From DASSFG01 sp035547915 (GTDB taxonomy: Bacteria > Planctomycetota > Planctomycetia > Pirellulales > JAICIG01), in contig DASZTS010000020.1 of the NCBI GenBank assembly GCA_035547915.1, positions 1 to 64,000 on the forward strand: a stretch of 64,000 nucleotides of DNA. The letters run 5' to 3'. This document shows positions 17,013 to 25,568 of this stretch, piece by piece (positions within the stretch are counted from its first letter, which is position 1; every line of letters begins with the position of its first letter). Position numbers and translations under genes: made by a program. The notes beneath the pieces were generated by a model that was not told where the DNA came from, ran no database searches, and was given only the letters and a program-made list of their open reading frames with translations.

Positions 17013-17876
17013 ATGCACGATGACCTGAAGAGTTTGCTGCCGAAGTCCGACTTCACGCGTCGCGGTTTTGTGATGACCACGCTGGCGGGCGGCTTTGCCC
17101 TGGCGGTACAGCCCGTCTCGGCCGAAACGATCACGACGGATACGAACGGTCTGGAGGCCGGCGAGGTCAAGATCGAAACGGCCGACGGCACGATTCCGGC
17201 CTACCGGGCGATGCCCGAAAAAGGCGGTCCCTTCCCGGTCGCTCTCGTCGTGCAGGAGATCTTCGGCGTCCACGAGCACATCAAGGACGTTTGCCGACGC
17301 TTGGCGAAGCAGGGTTACCTGGCCATCGCTCCGGAACTCTACGCCCGCCAGGGCGATGTCTCGAAGATCACCGACTTCCGTGAAATCTTCTCCAAGGTCG
17401 TCTCCAAGGTGCCCGACGCGCAGGTCATGTCGGATCTCGACGCCACGGTCGCGTGGGCCGAGAAGTCGAAGAAAGGTGACGTGGCGCGGTTGGGAATCAC
17501 CGGCTTTTGCTGGGGCGGCCGCATCGTGTGGCTCTACGCCGCACACAACTCGAAGCTGAAGGCGGGGGTGGCCTGGTACGGCAGGTTGGTCGGCGACAAA
17601 GACGAATTGCACCCCAAGCATCCCGTCGACATAGCAGCCTCGATCAAGTGCCCTGTTCTGGGACTATACGGCGAGGCCGATACCGGCATCCCGCTCGAGT
17701 CGGTCGAGAAGATGCGCGCAGCCTTGAAGGAAGGGAAGCAGTCCGCGGAGATCGTCGTCTACCCCGACACTCCGCACGCCTTCTTCGCCGACTATCGCCC
17801 CTCGTACCGCGCCGAGCCGGCGGCCGACGGCTGGAAGCGGATGCTCAAATGGTTCGGCGACCATGGCGTGAAATAG
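17013..17876 (+). CDS. Tat-exported dienelactone hydrolase family protein
   Basis: Alpha/beta hydrolase of the carboxymethylenebutenolidase type. The N-terminus has a twin-arginine signal (FTRRGFVMTTLAGGFALAV), so it is probably exported folded. The catalytic residues are visible: Cys in GFCWGGR, Asp in YGEADTGIP and His in DTPHAFFAD, with the supporting Glu in QEIFGVHEHIKD. At 287 residues including the signal, it is full length. The natural substrate is unknown, since family members hydrolyse many esters and lactones. The stop lies near a hairpin-rich repeat that separates it from the convergent MoxR gene. Confidence 0.9.
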   Translation: MHDDLKSLLPKSDFTRRGFVMTTLAGGFALAVQPVSAETITTDTNGLEAGEVKIETADGTIPAYRAMPEKGGPFPVALVVQEIFGVHEHIKDVCRRLAKQGYLAIAPELYARQGDVSKITDFREIFSKVVSKVPDAQVMSDLDATVAWAEKSKKGDVARLGITGFCWGGRIVWLYAAHNSKLKAGVAWYGRLVGDKDELHPKHPVDIAASIKCPVLGLYGEADTGIPLESVEKMRAALKEGKQSAEIVVYPDTPHAFFADYRPSYRAEPAADGWKRMLKWFGDHGVK

Positions 17877-17953
17877 TGATCGCCTGCCGCTAGAGACCGC
17901 GTGCCGAGCACCGTTATGCAGCCAACTGACTCGCTGCGCCATGGGCCGGGACA

Positions 17954-18010
17954 AAGCGGCAAGATGCCGCTTCTACGGGAGAAGCAAGATGCCGCTTCTA
18001 CGGGAGAAGA
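17954..18010. repeat. Hairpin-rich tandem repeat between convergent genes
   Basis: Two head-to-tail copies of a 25-bp unit (17961-17985 and 17986-18010, differing only at the last base). An 8-bp inverted repeat AAGCGGCA/TGCCGCTT with a 3-base loop spans 17954-17972, and each unit also contains GCTTCT/AGAAGC around ACGGG. The segment just left of it (about 17918-17941) is a near copy of the last codons of the MoxR gene (18013-18036). It resembles a REP-type element and may also act as a terminator for both genes. Confidence 0.6.
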
Positions 18011-18023
18011 AAGATGCGGCCAA

Positions 18024-19043
18024 CTAACTCGCTGCGCCAGGGGCTGGCACCGCCTCCAACAGTCGATCGATGACCTGGTCGACCGAGACGCCTTCGGCCT
18101 CGGCCCGATAGCCGACCAGGATGCGGTGGCGTAGCGTGGCGTGGACCAGGGCGCGAATGTCGTCGACGACGACGTGCGCGCGGCCCTCGAACAAGGCACG
18201 CACCTTGGCGCCGAGCACGAGGAATTGGGCCGCGCGAGTCCCCGCGCCCCAACTCACCCACTCGTCGACGAAGCTCGGCGAGCCCGGCTGACCGGGCCGG
18301 CTGGCGGCCGCCAGACGCACGGCATAACGCACCAGGGCGTCGGCCACGGGCACGCGGCGCACGACGTCGTGGAAGTTTCGCACGTCTTCGCCCGTATAGA
18401 GCGGCTCGATCGGATCGGGCCGGCGCGAGGTCGTCTGTTTCACGACCGCCACCTCGTCGTCTTCCGGCAGGTAGTCGATCTCGACGTTGAACATGAAGCG
18501 ATCGAGTTGGGCCTCGGGCAACGGATACGTTCCCTCCATCTCGATCGGGTTCTGCGTGGCCAGCACGAAGAACGGTTCCTCGAACGTGTAGCGCACGCCG
18601 CCGACGGTCACTTGATGTTCTTGCATCGCCTCCAGCAAGGCGGCCTGCGTCTTGGGGGGCGTGCGGTTGATCTCGTCGGCCAGGATGACGTTGGCGAAGA
18701 TCGGTCCCTTGACGAACTGCATCCGCCGATGCCCCTCGGCCGTCTGCTCGAGGATCTCCGTGCCCGTGATGTCGGCGGGCATGAGGTCGGGCGTGAATTG
18801 GATCCGCTGGAACTTGAGATGAAAGATCTGCGCGATCGAACGCACGAGGAGCGTCTTGGCCAGCCCCGGCGCGCCGGTGATCAGGCAGTGCCCGCCCGCG
18901 AACAGGCTGATGAGGAGCTGTTCGATGACGGCCTTCTGGCCGACGATGACCTTGGCCAACTCGGCGTCGATCCGCCGCCGGCCGAGCCGGATCTGCTCGA
19001 CGATCTGTTGTTCGGCTTGAAAGGGATCGACATCGGTCGGCAT
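18024..19043 (-). CDS. MoxR-family AAA+ ATPase
   Basis: A chaperone-like AAA+ ATPase of the MoxR type, thought to help assemble or activate protein complexes containing von Willebrand A domains. Walker A is GAPGLAKT (57-64) and Walker B ILADEINR (120-127). Sensor regions follow at ATQNPIEMEGTYPLPEAQLD. At 339 residues it is full length. It is the last gene of a minus-strand operon with the DUF4159 and TPR/peptidase genes. In many genomes a DUF58 gene follows MoxR directly; here the operon ends in a repeat instead. The C-terminus (AVPAPGAAS) is partly duplicated just downstream. Confidence 0.93.
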   Translation of the reverse strand: MPTDVDPFQAEQQIVEQIRLGRRRIDAELAKVIVGQKAVIEQLLISLFAGGHCLITGAPGLAKTLLVRSIAQIFHLKFQRIQFTPDLMPADITGTEILEQTAEGHRRMQFVKGPIFANVILADEINRTPPKTQAALLEAMQEHQVTVGGVRYTFEEPFFVLATQNPIEMEGTYPLPEAQLDRFMFNVEIDYLPEDDEVAVVKQTTSRRPDPIEPLYTGEDVRNFHDVVRRVPVADALVRYAVRLAAASRPGQPGSPSFVDEWVSWGAGTRAAQFLVLGAKVRALFEGRAHVVVDDIRALVHATLRHRILVGYRAEAEGVSVDQVIDRLLEAVPAPGAAS

Positions 19044-19120
19044 TTGTTGGAGATCCTGTTGCTAATTCACGGCTGGCGGCCAATGTCGCACGCACGACAA
19101 TATCGTATATCGGATCGTTT

Positions 19121-19942
19121 TCAGTGCGTCATCGCATACGTCACGATGTTGATGCCCAGCGGATAGGCCCATTTCTCCGACATCTCGCGGAAGTAGGAGG
19201 GATCCTCCCCCTCGCGCTCCCAGCCGTCGCCCAGGTCGGTGTTATGGCAGATGATCGACATCATCCGCCCCTTGTCGTCGAACAACGCTCGGTAGTGTGC
19301 CTCCTGAGCGTCGGGCCGTTCGGAGGTGCGGCCGCTCCACCAGGCGTGGATGCTGGGGATCTGCGGCTTCTGCTTCAGGTCGTACACGCAGTGAAAGATT
19401 TCGTGTTCGAGCGGCAACTCGACCGGCTCACGGTCGGGGAAGACCCGCTTGATGTTCTGATAGAACACCTGCCATTCGTATTCTCCCCAGAAGTCGTCGA
19501 CCATCAGAAAGCCGCCGTTCAGCAAGTAACGCCGCAAGCCCGCTACTTCGGCTTCGCTGAGCATCATGCTGCCGGGCTCGATGAGATAGAGAAACGGATA
19601 ATCGAAGATCTCCTCGTCCGTCAGCTCGAGGATCTTGGGCTGCGGCGACACCTCGAGCGATGTCAGCTCGTGCAGGCGGAACGGAAAGTTCAGGTCGCTG
19701 TCGGGCCAATCGACGGCCCACCTACTCCAGCCGTAGCCCTCGGACGAGTATTTGACCCGGACGAACGTAAAGACGTCGTCCTTGAATTCCTTATCGTTTT
19801 CCCAATCCGGCACCCCGCGGCGATCGGTCAGATCCGGGTCGACCATCATCTGCCGACGCCAACCGCGCTGAGCGAAGGCCAGCGCGCCGACCGAGAGGAC
19901 GCAGATCACCACGAGCAGCGATATCCGAAATCGGAGTTTCAT
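19121..19942 (-). CDS. DUF4159 domain protein, exported
   Basis: A signal-anchor-like N-terminus (LRFRISLLVVICVLSVGALAF) is followed by a domain typical of DUF4159: FTFVRVKYSS, DLNFPFRLHELTS, YPFLYLIEPGSMMLSE, LRRYLLNGGFLMVDDFWG, LPLEHEIFHCVYDLK and a C-terminal region ending GINIVTYAMTH. This family has a glutamine-amidotransferase-like fold and usually sits in MoxR/vWA gene clusters; its biochemical role is unknown. The start overlaps the stop of the TPR/peptidase gene by 4 bp, so the genes are coupled. Confidence 0.9.
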   Translation of the reverse strand: MKLRFRISLLVVICVLSVGALAFAQRGWRRQMMVDPDLTDRRGVPDWENDKEFKDDVFTFVRVKYSSEGYGWSRWAVDWPDSDLNFPFRLHELTSLEVSPQPKILELTDEEIFDYPFLYLIEPGSMMLSEAEVAGLRRYLLNGGFLMVDDFWGEYEWQVFYQNIKRVFPDREPVELPLEHEIFHCVYDLKQKPQIPSIHAWWSGRTSERPDAQEAHYRALFDDKGRMMSIICHNTDLGDGWEREGEDPSYFREMSEKWAYPLGINIVTYAMTH

Positions 19943-22572
19943 CGCGACCTTCCGGAGGGTGTGTTATCCGCCTCGCCACCTTTATCTTCCATCTCGCCGA
20001 TAATTGCCAGCAACTCCCGCTGCGCCGCACGATAGCGGGGAGCCTCCTCCAACGCTTCGAGCGCCTGGCGCTTGGCCGCCGGCAGGTCGCCCGTCTTGTG
20101 CAACAGCACGGCCAACTGATAGTGCGCCTCGGCCGGATCGAGCGGATCGAGGGCGAGCAGGCCTCGCCAGGCCTCGATGGCAGCCTGCGTGGCGTCGGTC
20201 CGCTGGGCCGCGGTCGCCAGCCAGCGATACGGCGCCGGCCGCAAGGGATTGATCGCCAGCAGCCGATCGCCGTACTTCATCACGGCCTGCCAATCTTCAC
20301 CCTCGAAGGCCAGTTCGGTGAGCCGGCTCAGCGCGTGCGGGTCGTCGCCCGTGAGCGAAGCGAGTTTCTCTAACGCCAGCCGCTCCTGCTGGCGGTCGCC
20401 CAACTCCCGCCAGGTGGCGGCGAGCAGCGCGTAGGGGCTTTCGGGTCCGCCGCTTTCCGGGTAGAGCTCGATCATCCGTTGCAGTGGCGCTTGCGCGGCC
20501 TGCCATTGTTTATCGCCGATGAGCTTCACCGCCAGCCGTCGCAGGCCGCCGTAATTGTTCGGGTGATCTTCGAGCCAGTCGGCGATGGCGGCGGCCTTCG
20601 CCGCGGCCGGCAATTTCGGGGCCGGGTCCGACCAATCGGCCTGCGGGGCCAACTTGTTCGCGCGCTCGCGGGCGAACTCGGCAAACTCCTGATCGAGCGC
20701 GGCGAGCGAGCCGGCGTAACGAGCCAGCGATTCGTTGACGGGCATACCGACTCCCAGGTCGACCAGAATTCGCTTAACCGTCGGCAGACCGTACTTCTCG
20801 ACGAGGAACTCCGCCACCAGCGACGACTCGTAGTAGGCGAACTGCAAGTGCAAGGGCGTCGGCGGGTGCAAAAACGCGCCACTGAGCTCGCTGACCGGCG
20901 TCAGTTCGTCGCCCAACATCATCGCGCGGTAGCGGGGGTTGATCGTCTGCCCCCAGGTCGGATCGGCCTGCCGCTCTTCGTAGACAGACAGGCCCTCGCT
21001 CAGCCAACGCGGCATCTTGTTGTTCGTCTTGTGGAGCGTCACCACGTGACAGAACTCGTGCCACAGCGTGGCTTCCCAGTTGGCGGGGTGCTCGCCCTGC
21101 GACGCGGGGCTGTTGGCCGTGATGACACGGCCGAAACAAACACCCAAGAATCCCGCACCGCCGGGCATGCCGAACGTGCGAATGGCGAAATCCTGCTGGC
21201 GGGGAAAGAGTTCGACCACCACGGGCTGCTCGAGCCGCACGTCGTATTTTTCGCACAGCCGCTGCTTGGCCCGCTTGAGCAGATCGAGCACCCGCTTCCC
21301 GTAGATGCTCGCCTCGTGCTCCTCCATCCGCACGACAAATCCGTCTTCTTCGAGCGTGCGAAACTTGCCGAGGCTGTCGTGCAGCTCGACCAAGTTGTGC
21401 GCCAACACGTTGTAGCCGTCCTGGTCGTAGACCTCGTTGGCCAGCGGCCAGCCGTCCGCCTCGTCGCCCAATCGCAACAGGTCTTGGGCCAGTTGGATCT
21501 TGGCAGGCAGGTATGCGGGGTCGAACGCGAGCGACTGACGCTGATAACGAGCACCCTCGGCGAATCGATACTTTTGCGACAACTTGGCGCCGATCAGGTG
21601 ATCGACTTCGGGATTCGTGGCCCACCAGCGGAGGGCCGCCCGCCGAGCTTCGGCCTCCTTGTCCGGCTCGTTGTTGAGGTGTGCCAGGATGGCTCGATAG
21701 GCCCAGTGGCGCGGATGTTCCGGGTTGATGCCCCCGACCCGGTCGAGCCATTGCGCCGCCTCGCCATACCGCTCGGCGTCGATGTGGTCGTCGACCACGT
21801 AGAGCAGGCTGTCGACATGGTTCGGGTTGATGTCGAGCGCGGCCTGGATGGCCTTCTCCGCCAGCTTGGCATCGCTCGGCGCATAGGCTCGCGCCAAGCC
21901 CAATTGCGCATCGGGATCGTCGTCGGCCAGTTTGACCGCCTGGGCGAAGGCCTCGGCGGCCAACGCGTAATCGTTCTTATCGAGCGCCAATTCGCCGCTG
22001 GCCAGCCAGGGATCGGCCAAGTTCGGCTGCTGTTTCTTCGCGTCGTTGTAGAGCTGATCGAGCACTTTCTTGGGATCGACACCCTGCGCCAACAAGAACT
22101 GGCCGATAACCACCTCATTCACCGCGTCGCGGTAACGCCACGCCGATTGGCGCACGAGATCGCCCAGTTCCGCCGTCATCTTCTCTGCGCGGTCGGGCAG
22201 GTTGTTGAACCGGTAGACGTGTCGACCCAGCCAACGCAGTTGCGCGCTCACCGGAAACCGCGCCAAGGCGAGTTCCAACGTCTTCCGCGCGTCGGCATAA
22301 CGCCCCAGCGCCAGCTCGCTCTTGATCTGCAGCAGAGGCCACGTCTCGTTGATCTCGCCGGCGCGGATCGCCTTGGCGGCCTGTTCGGCGCACACCGCAT
22401 ATTTGCCGGTGCGATAGAGTTTCGCCGCCTCGGCTACGTCGGCTCCATAGCTCGTCGCGTGCCCGAGCGCAACCCATGCCACTGCTACGACGCACGGGAA
22501 ATGGCCGACTCCCCTGCCAGGCTTCCCCTGTGGACAGGTGTGAATGGCTGCCAAAGAACGCATCAATGTCAC
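19939..22572 (-). CDS. TPR protein with peptidase MA-like (gluzincin) domain
   Basis: An 877-residue exported protein. After a hydrophobic N-terminal segment (FPCVVAVAWVALGHATSYGA), roughly ten TPR-like helical pairs cover residues 45-400. A zinc-peptidase core then appears: TLWHEFCHVVTLHKTNNKMP with an HExxH motif, followed by RWLSEGLSVYEERQ, whose Glu is the likely third ligand. This matches peptidase MA-like proteins. More TPRs follow to the C-terminus. The ATGA overlap with the DUF4159 gene and the downstream MoxR gene indicate one operon. A decayed copy of its first residues and upstream region lies at 23250-23492. Confidence 0.87.
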   Translation of the reverse strand: MTLMRSLAAIHTCPQGKPGRGVGHFPCVVAVAWVALGHATSYGADVAEAAKLYRTGKYAVCAEQAAKAIRAGEINETWPLLQIKSELALGRYADARKTLELALARFPVSAQLRWLGRHVYRFNNLPDRAEKMTAELGDLVRQSAWRYRDAVNEVVIGQFLLAQGVDPKKVLDQLYNDAKKQQPNLADPWLASGELALDKNDYALAAEAFAQAVKLADDDPDAQLGLARAYAPSDAKLAEKAIQAALDINPNHVDSLLYVVDDHIDAERYGEAAQWLDRVGGINPEHPRHWAYRAILAHLNNEPDKEAEARRAALRWWATNPEVDHLIGAKLSQKYRFAEGARYQRQSLAFDPAYLPAKIQLAQDLLRLGDEADGWPLANEVYDQDGYNVLAHNLVELHDSLGKFRTLEEDGFVVRMEEHEASIYGKRVLDLLKRAKQRLCEKYDVRLEQPVVVELFPRQQDFAIRTFGMPGGAGFLGVCFGRVITANSPASQGEHPANWEATLWHEFCHVVTLHKTNNKMPRWLSEGLSVYEERQADPTWGQTINPRYRAMMLGDELTPVSELSGAFLHPPTPLHLQFAYYESSLVAEFLVEKYGLPTVKRILVDLGVGMPVNESLARYAGSLAALDQEFAEFARERANKLAPQADWSDPAPKLPAAAKAAAIADWLEDHPNNYGGLRRLAVKLIGDKQWQAAQAPLQRMIELYPESGGPESPYALLAATWRELGDRQQERLALEKLASLTGDDPHALSRLTELAFEGEDWQAVMKYGDRLLAINPLRPAPYRWLATAAQRTDATQAAIEAWRGLLALDPLDPAEAHYQLAVLLHKTGDLPAAKRQALEALEEAPRYRAAQRELLAIIGEMEDKGGEADNTPSGRSR

Positions 22573-22859
22573 CCGGTCCGTCCGACGTGCTGCGATTTCT
22601 CGTTCGCGAACTTTTCCAAATTCATCAGCGATTCGGCATTTGGCTGGACGAGCTTGGGCACCCGGGCGAGCGTCCCCCGCATTCTATACCGCCCACCGGC
22701 GGCAATGAAACAACTCGCGAGGGGACAGACTCCACGAGCGGCTGACAAAACCCGGAGGTCGGGGCGCCACGGGCGAAGAATCGGGCGTGAAACGCCGATT
22801 TTTTCGGCGCTCGATGCGGTTTTGTCGGTTGCTCTGACGAGTTCTAGCGGTACAGCCCA
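22573..22859. other. Divergent upstream region of the TPR/peptidase and cold-shock genes
   Basis: No gene is seen here. The stretch around 22660-22718 (including CCGGCGGCAATGAAAC) is closely matched again at 23435-23486 as part of a degenerate duplication. The remainder probably holds the promoter of the minus-strand operon. Confidence 0.4.
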
Positions 22860-22888
22860 TTACGTCGCGGTCCTGGTGCAGGTACAAT
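22860..22888 (+). promoter_or_regulatory. Candidate promoter of the cold-shock gene
   Basis: TACAAT at 22883-22888 is a good -10 hexamer; TTACGT at 22860-22865 is a weak -35 at the ideal 17-bp spacing. It would give a leader of about 70 nt before the start at 22967, as is common for cold-shock genes. Confidence 0.35.
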
Positions 22889-22966
22889 CTCGGCAACAAG
22901 TGGCGGCGGCTGGTCGGCAATGTGCCGGTTGGCGGGCCGCCGATAGTCCACCGAGAAATGTTCAAA

Positions 22967-23164
22967 ATGGCCGAAGGCACGATCAAAAAGTTGACGGACA
23001 AGGGATTTGGTTTCATCAGCACGGGCGGTCCCAAAGACTTGTTCTTCCATTCAAAGGCGCTCCAAGGCGTTCGCTTCGATGAACTGCACGAAGGCCAGAA
23101 GGTGTCCTTCACGGAAGGTCAAGGGCCGAAAGGTCCGTGTGCCGAGAACGTCAGGTTGGTGTAG
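22967..23164 (+). CDS. Cold-shock domain protein (CspA family)
   Basis: A 65-residue single-stranded nucleic-acid-binding OB fold that melts RNA structure. The RNA-binding motifs are KGFGFIST (RNP1) and DLFFHSKAL (RNP2), followed by GQKVSFTEGQGPKGPCAENV. ATG 22967 (MAEGTIKKL) matches the family start; ATG 22958 would add three residues. The gene is isolated, with the TPR/peptidase operon diverging on one side and a remnant of that operon's 5' end on the other. Confidence 0.94.
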   Translation: MAEGTIKKLTDKGFGFISTGGPKDLFFHSKALQGVRFDELHEGQKVSFTEGQGPKGPCAENVRLV

Positions 23165-23249
23165 GCCGAAGGACAGCAGGGTAGCTCCTACCTGCTCCCT
23201 GAGGGCAGACTGCCGATTGCTTTGAGTTTCGCCGGCGGTGCGCGACAGC

Positions 23250-23492
23250 AGCAGAGGCGGCGACCTGTTCGGCACACGCGGCGTACTTGCCGGTGCGATA
23301 CGGTTTCAACACCGCGGCCGCGCAGGTTCCGTAGTCGAGCGCAACCCGGAGCACCTCCAGCGCGCATGGGAAACGGCGTGTTCCTCTGGCAGGTTTCTCC
23401 GCGATCGGCATACGTCCGGACGAGCTTGGGCACCGGGGCGCACGTCCCTCGCATTCTACGACCACACACCGGCGGCAATGAAACGACTTGCA
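23250..23492 (-). pseudogene. Degenerate duplicate of the 5' end of the TPR/peptidase gene
   Basis: Read on the minus strand, the segment encodes RRFPCALEVLRVALDYGT and then PYRTGKYAACAEQVA. The intact gene has HFPCVVAVAWVALGHATSYG and LYRTGKYAVCAEQAA. The upstream DNA also matches: the sequence around 23435-23486 parallels 22660-22718. About 100 bp present in the intact copy are deleted, and frameshifts break the frame. It lies in the same orientation as the intact gene with the cold-shock gene between, so it records a local duplication that has decayed. Confidence 0.75.
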
Positions 23493-23692
23493 ACCGGGCT
23501 ATTTACGGGCCGATGAAACCATCTCATTCACATCGACGAGATTAGATCGCCGTCGGCTTGGCGGGCGCTATTTTTCTTGCACAGAACGATGCGTCGGCGT
23601 TCCTCTCCGGCCCGTATCCGCGGCTTGATCGGGTGCGGCTGCCCTGTCATATTCCAACGAAAGAGCCCAACTTAGAGCGAGGAACCGCGAAC

Positions 23693-25105
23693 ATGGCCAG
23701 CCACCTGCTCCGCAGTCTGCCGTCTGTGAACGAGTTGCTGGAAAGTCCGCCGCTCAAGGGGCTCGTTTCGCGAGTCAGCCACCATGTCGTCGTCACGCGG
23801 GTAAGGTCGTTTCTCGACGACCTGCGGAGCGACATCCAGCACGCCGCCGCCGAGGTCAAATTCCCGGACGTCAAAGATCTGGCCCAGCGCATCGCCGAGC
23901 GTATTCTCGAAGCAGAGAAACCTCGCTTGCGGCCCGTGATCAACGCCACGGGAGTCTTGTTGCACACCGGGCTGGGCCGAGCGCCCTTGGCCGAAGAGGC
24001 GATCGCCGAGATGGTGGCCGTGGCCCGCGACTACGCCAGCGTCGAACTCGATCTCGCCAGCGGTCAACGCTCGCAACGGGTGCTGGCCGTCGAAGGGTTG
24101 CTGGCCGAGTTGACGGGCGCCGAGGCGGCGCTCGTGGTGAACAACAACGCCGGTGCGACGATGCTGTCGCTGGCCGCGCTGGCGGCCGGCCGCGAGGTGA
24201 TCGTCTCGCGCGGGGAGCTGATCGAGATCGGTGGTAGTTATCGCCTGCCCGAGGTGATGTCCACCAGCGGCGCAGTGTTGCGCGAGGTGGGCACCACGAA
24301 CAAGACGCGTCTGGACGACTACGAGCGGGCGATCGACGAGCGCACGGCGGCCCTGTTGCTCGTGCATCCCAGCAACTTCGTGGTCGTCGGCTTCGCCGAA
24401 AGCGTGCCGTTGGCCGAACTGGCCAAGCTCGGCCGCGCGAAAAACCTGCCGGTGATCCACGACATCGGCTCAGGGGCCGTCGTCGACTTTGCGCAATTCG
24501 GCTTCAGCGACGAGCCGTTGGCCTCGGCGAGCATCAAGCACGGTGCCGATCTGGTGCTGTTCAGCGGGGATAAGCTGTTGGGGGGGCCGCAGAGCGGCAT
24601 CATCGTCGGCCGCCGCGAGCTGGTCGACAGAATCGCCCGACATCCGCTCACCCGAGCGCTGCGCGTCGACAAGCTGACGCTGGCGGCGCTCGGTGCCACG
24701 CTACGGCTCTATCGCGACCCGGAGCAGGCCCGGCACCGCGTCCCCTTGCTTCAGCTCTTGAGCGCGCCGCTGGAAAACTTGCGAAACCGGGCCGAGCGTT
24801 TGGCCCCACAGATGGCCACCGGTGCGGCGATCGCCGCCGCGGACGTCGTCGAGGATGTGACGTACCTGGGCGGAGGCGCGGTGCCGACGCAGAAACTGGC
24901 CACCTGGTGTGTGGCGCTGACGCCCGCCGAGATGAGCGTCGATCGCTTGGCGTCTCGGCTGCGCAACGGCCAGCCCGCGGTCGTCGGGCGCGTCCGCGAA
25001 GAGCGGCTCTACCTCGATCTGCGCACCGTCTTCCCGCGACAGGATCTCGACCTGGTCGCGGCCGTGCGAGCGCTGGCGGATGTGCCGCAGCCCGCGCCGG
25101 CCTGA
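23693..25105 (+). CDS. selA: L-seryl-tRNA(Sec) selenium transferase
   Basis: A PLP enzyme that converts seryl-tRNA(Sec) to selenocysteinyl-tRNA(Sec) using selenophosphate. Family landmarks are RSLPSVNELLESP at the N-terminus, INATGVLLHTGLGRAPLAEEA, VNNNAGATMLSLAALA, VGTTNKTRLDDYE and FSGDKLLGGPQSGIIVGR, in which Lys294 binds PLP. At 470 residues the length is normal. ATG 23693 was chosen because it immediately precedes the family start; the open frame continues upstream to 23558 without family character. No selB, selC, selD or obvious selenoprotein gene is in the window, so these must lie elsewhere if the pathway is active. Confidence 0.95.
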   Translation: MASHLLRSLPSVNELLESPPLKGLVSRVSHHVVVTRVRSFLDDLRSDIQHAAAEVKFPDVKDLAQRIAERILEAEKPRLRPVINATGVLLHTGLGRAPLAEEAIAEMVAVARDYASVELDLASGQRSQRVLAVEGLLAELTGAEAALVVNNNAGATMLSLAALAAGREVIVSRGELIEIGGSYRLPEVMSTSGAVLREVGTTNKTRLDDYERAIDERTAALLLVHPSNFVVVGFAESVPLAELAKLGRAKNLPVIHDIGSGAVVDFAQFGFSDEPLASASIKHGADLVLFSGDKLLGGPQSGIIVGRRELVDRIARHPLTRALRVDKLTLAALGATLRLYRDPEQARHRVPLLQLLSAPLENLRNRAERLAPQMATGAAIAAADVVEDVTYLGGGAVPTQKLATWCVALTPAEMSVDRLASRLRNGQPAVVGRVREERLYLDLRTVFPRQDLDLVAAVRALADVPQPAPA

Positions 25106-25142
25106 GAAGGCGTTGGGCCATTCGCCGCGGTGTGACAGGCGA

Positions 25143-25358
25143 TCAGCTCGCCCGCACTTCGAGCTGGTTTTCGACCTGCTCGACACCCTCGACGTGCAGC
25201 AGCGCTTCCTGGGCCATCAACTTCTGGTAGTACGAGCGAACGACACCCTTGAGAACGACGTGCCCGGCGTTGGTTTCAAACCGCAGGTTGCGCGACGGCA
25301 CGTGGGGGTTCTTTTCGAGGACGGAGTGGACTCGCTCGGCAAGTTGCATGTCGGCCAT
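25143..25358 (-). CDS. BON-domain protein
   Basis: A single 71-residue BON domain (LAERVHSVLEKNPHVPSRNL, then FETNAGHVVLKGVVRSYYQK, AQEALLHVEGVEQVENQLEV) with the typical glycine and hydrophobic pattern. No signal peptide or partner domain is present, unlike OsmY-type proteins, so it is probably cytoplasmic. BON domains bind phospholipid or other surfaces; the role here is unknown. It converges on selA with a 37 bp gap. Confidence 0.8.
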   Translation of the reverse strand: MADMQLAERVHSVLEKNPHVPSRNLRFETNAGHVVLKGVVRSYYQKLMAQEALLHVEGVEQVENQLEVRAS

Positions 25359-25568
25359 GATCGTTTTGTGAAGAAGGGGAGCAGGCGTGTCAGGATTGCA
25401 AACCGATGACGTTGCAAGCGACGTGCCGTTGGAAGTGGCCGCCGCCGAGGGCGGCCTCCCTGCTACCCGGCATCTAATGTCGGCGCGCGGCGGCAGACTG
25501 ATAAAAAGAAACGATTGCTCGGCGCCGCGATTCTGCGACCGGCCTGCGGAAGATGCCGGATCTGCCGA

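Noticed and set aside
20479..23082. Very long plus-strand open frame (867 codons)
   Set aside because: It is antisense to the TPR/peptidase gene, rich in Arg, Gln, Val and His as expected for a shadow frame in high-GC DNA, and has no domain. The minus-strand gene has clear motifs and operon context.
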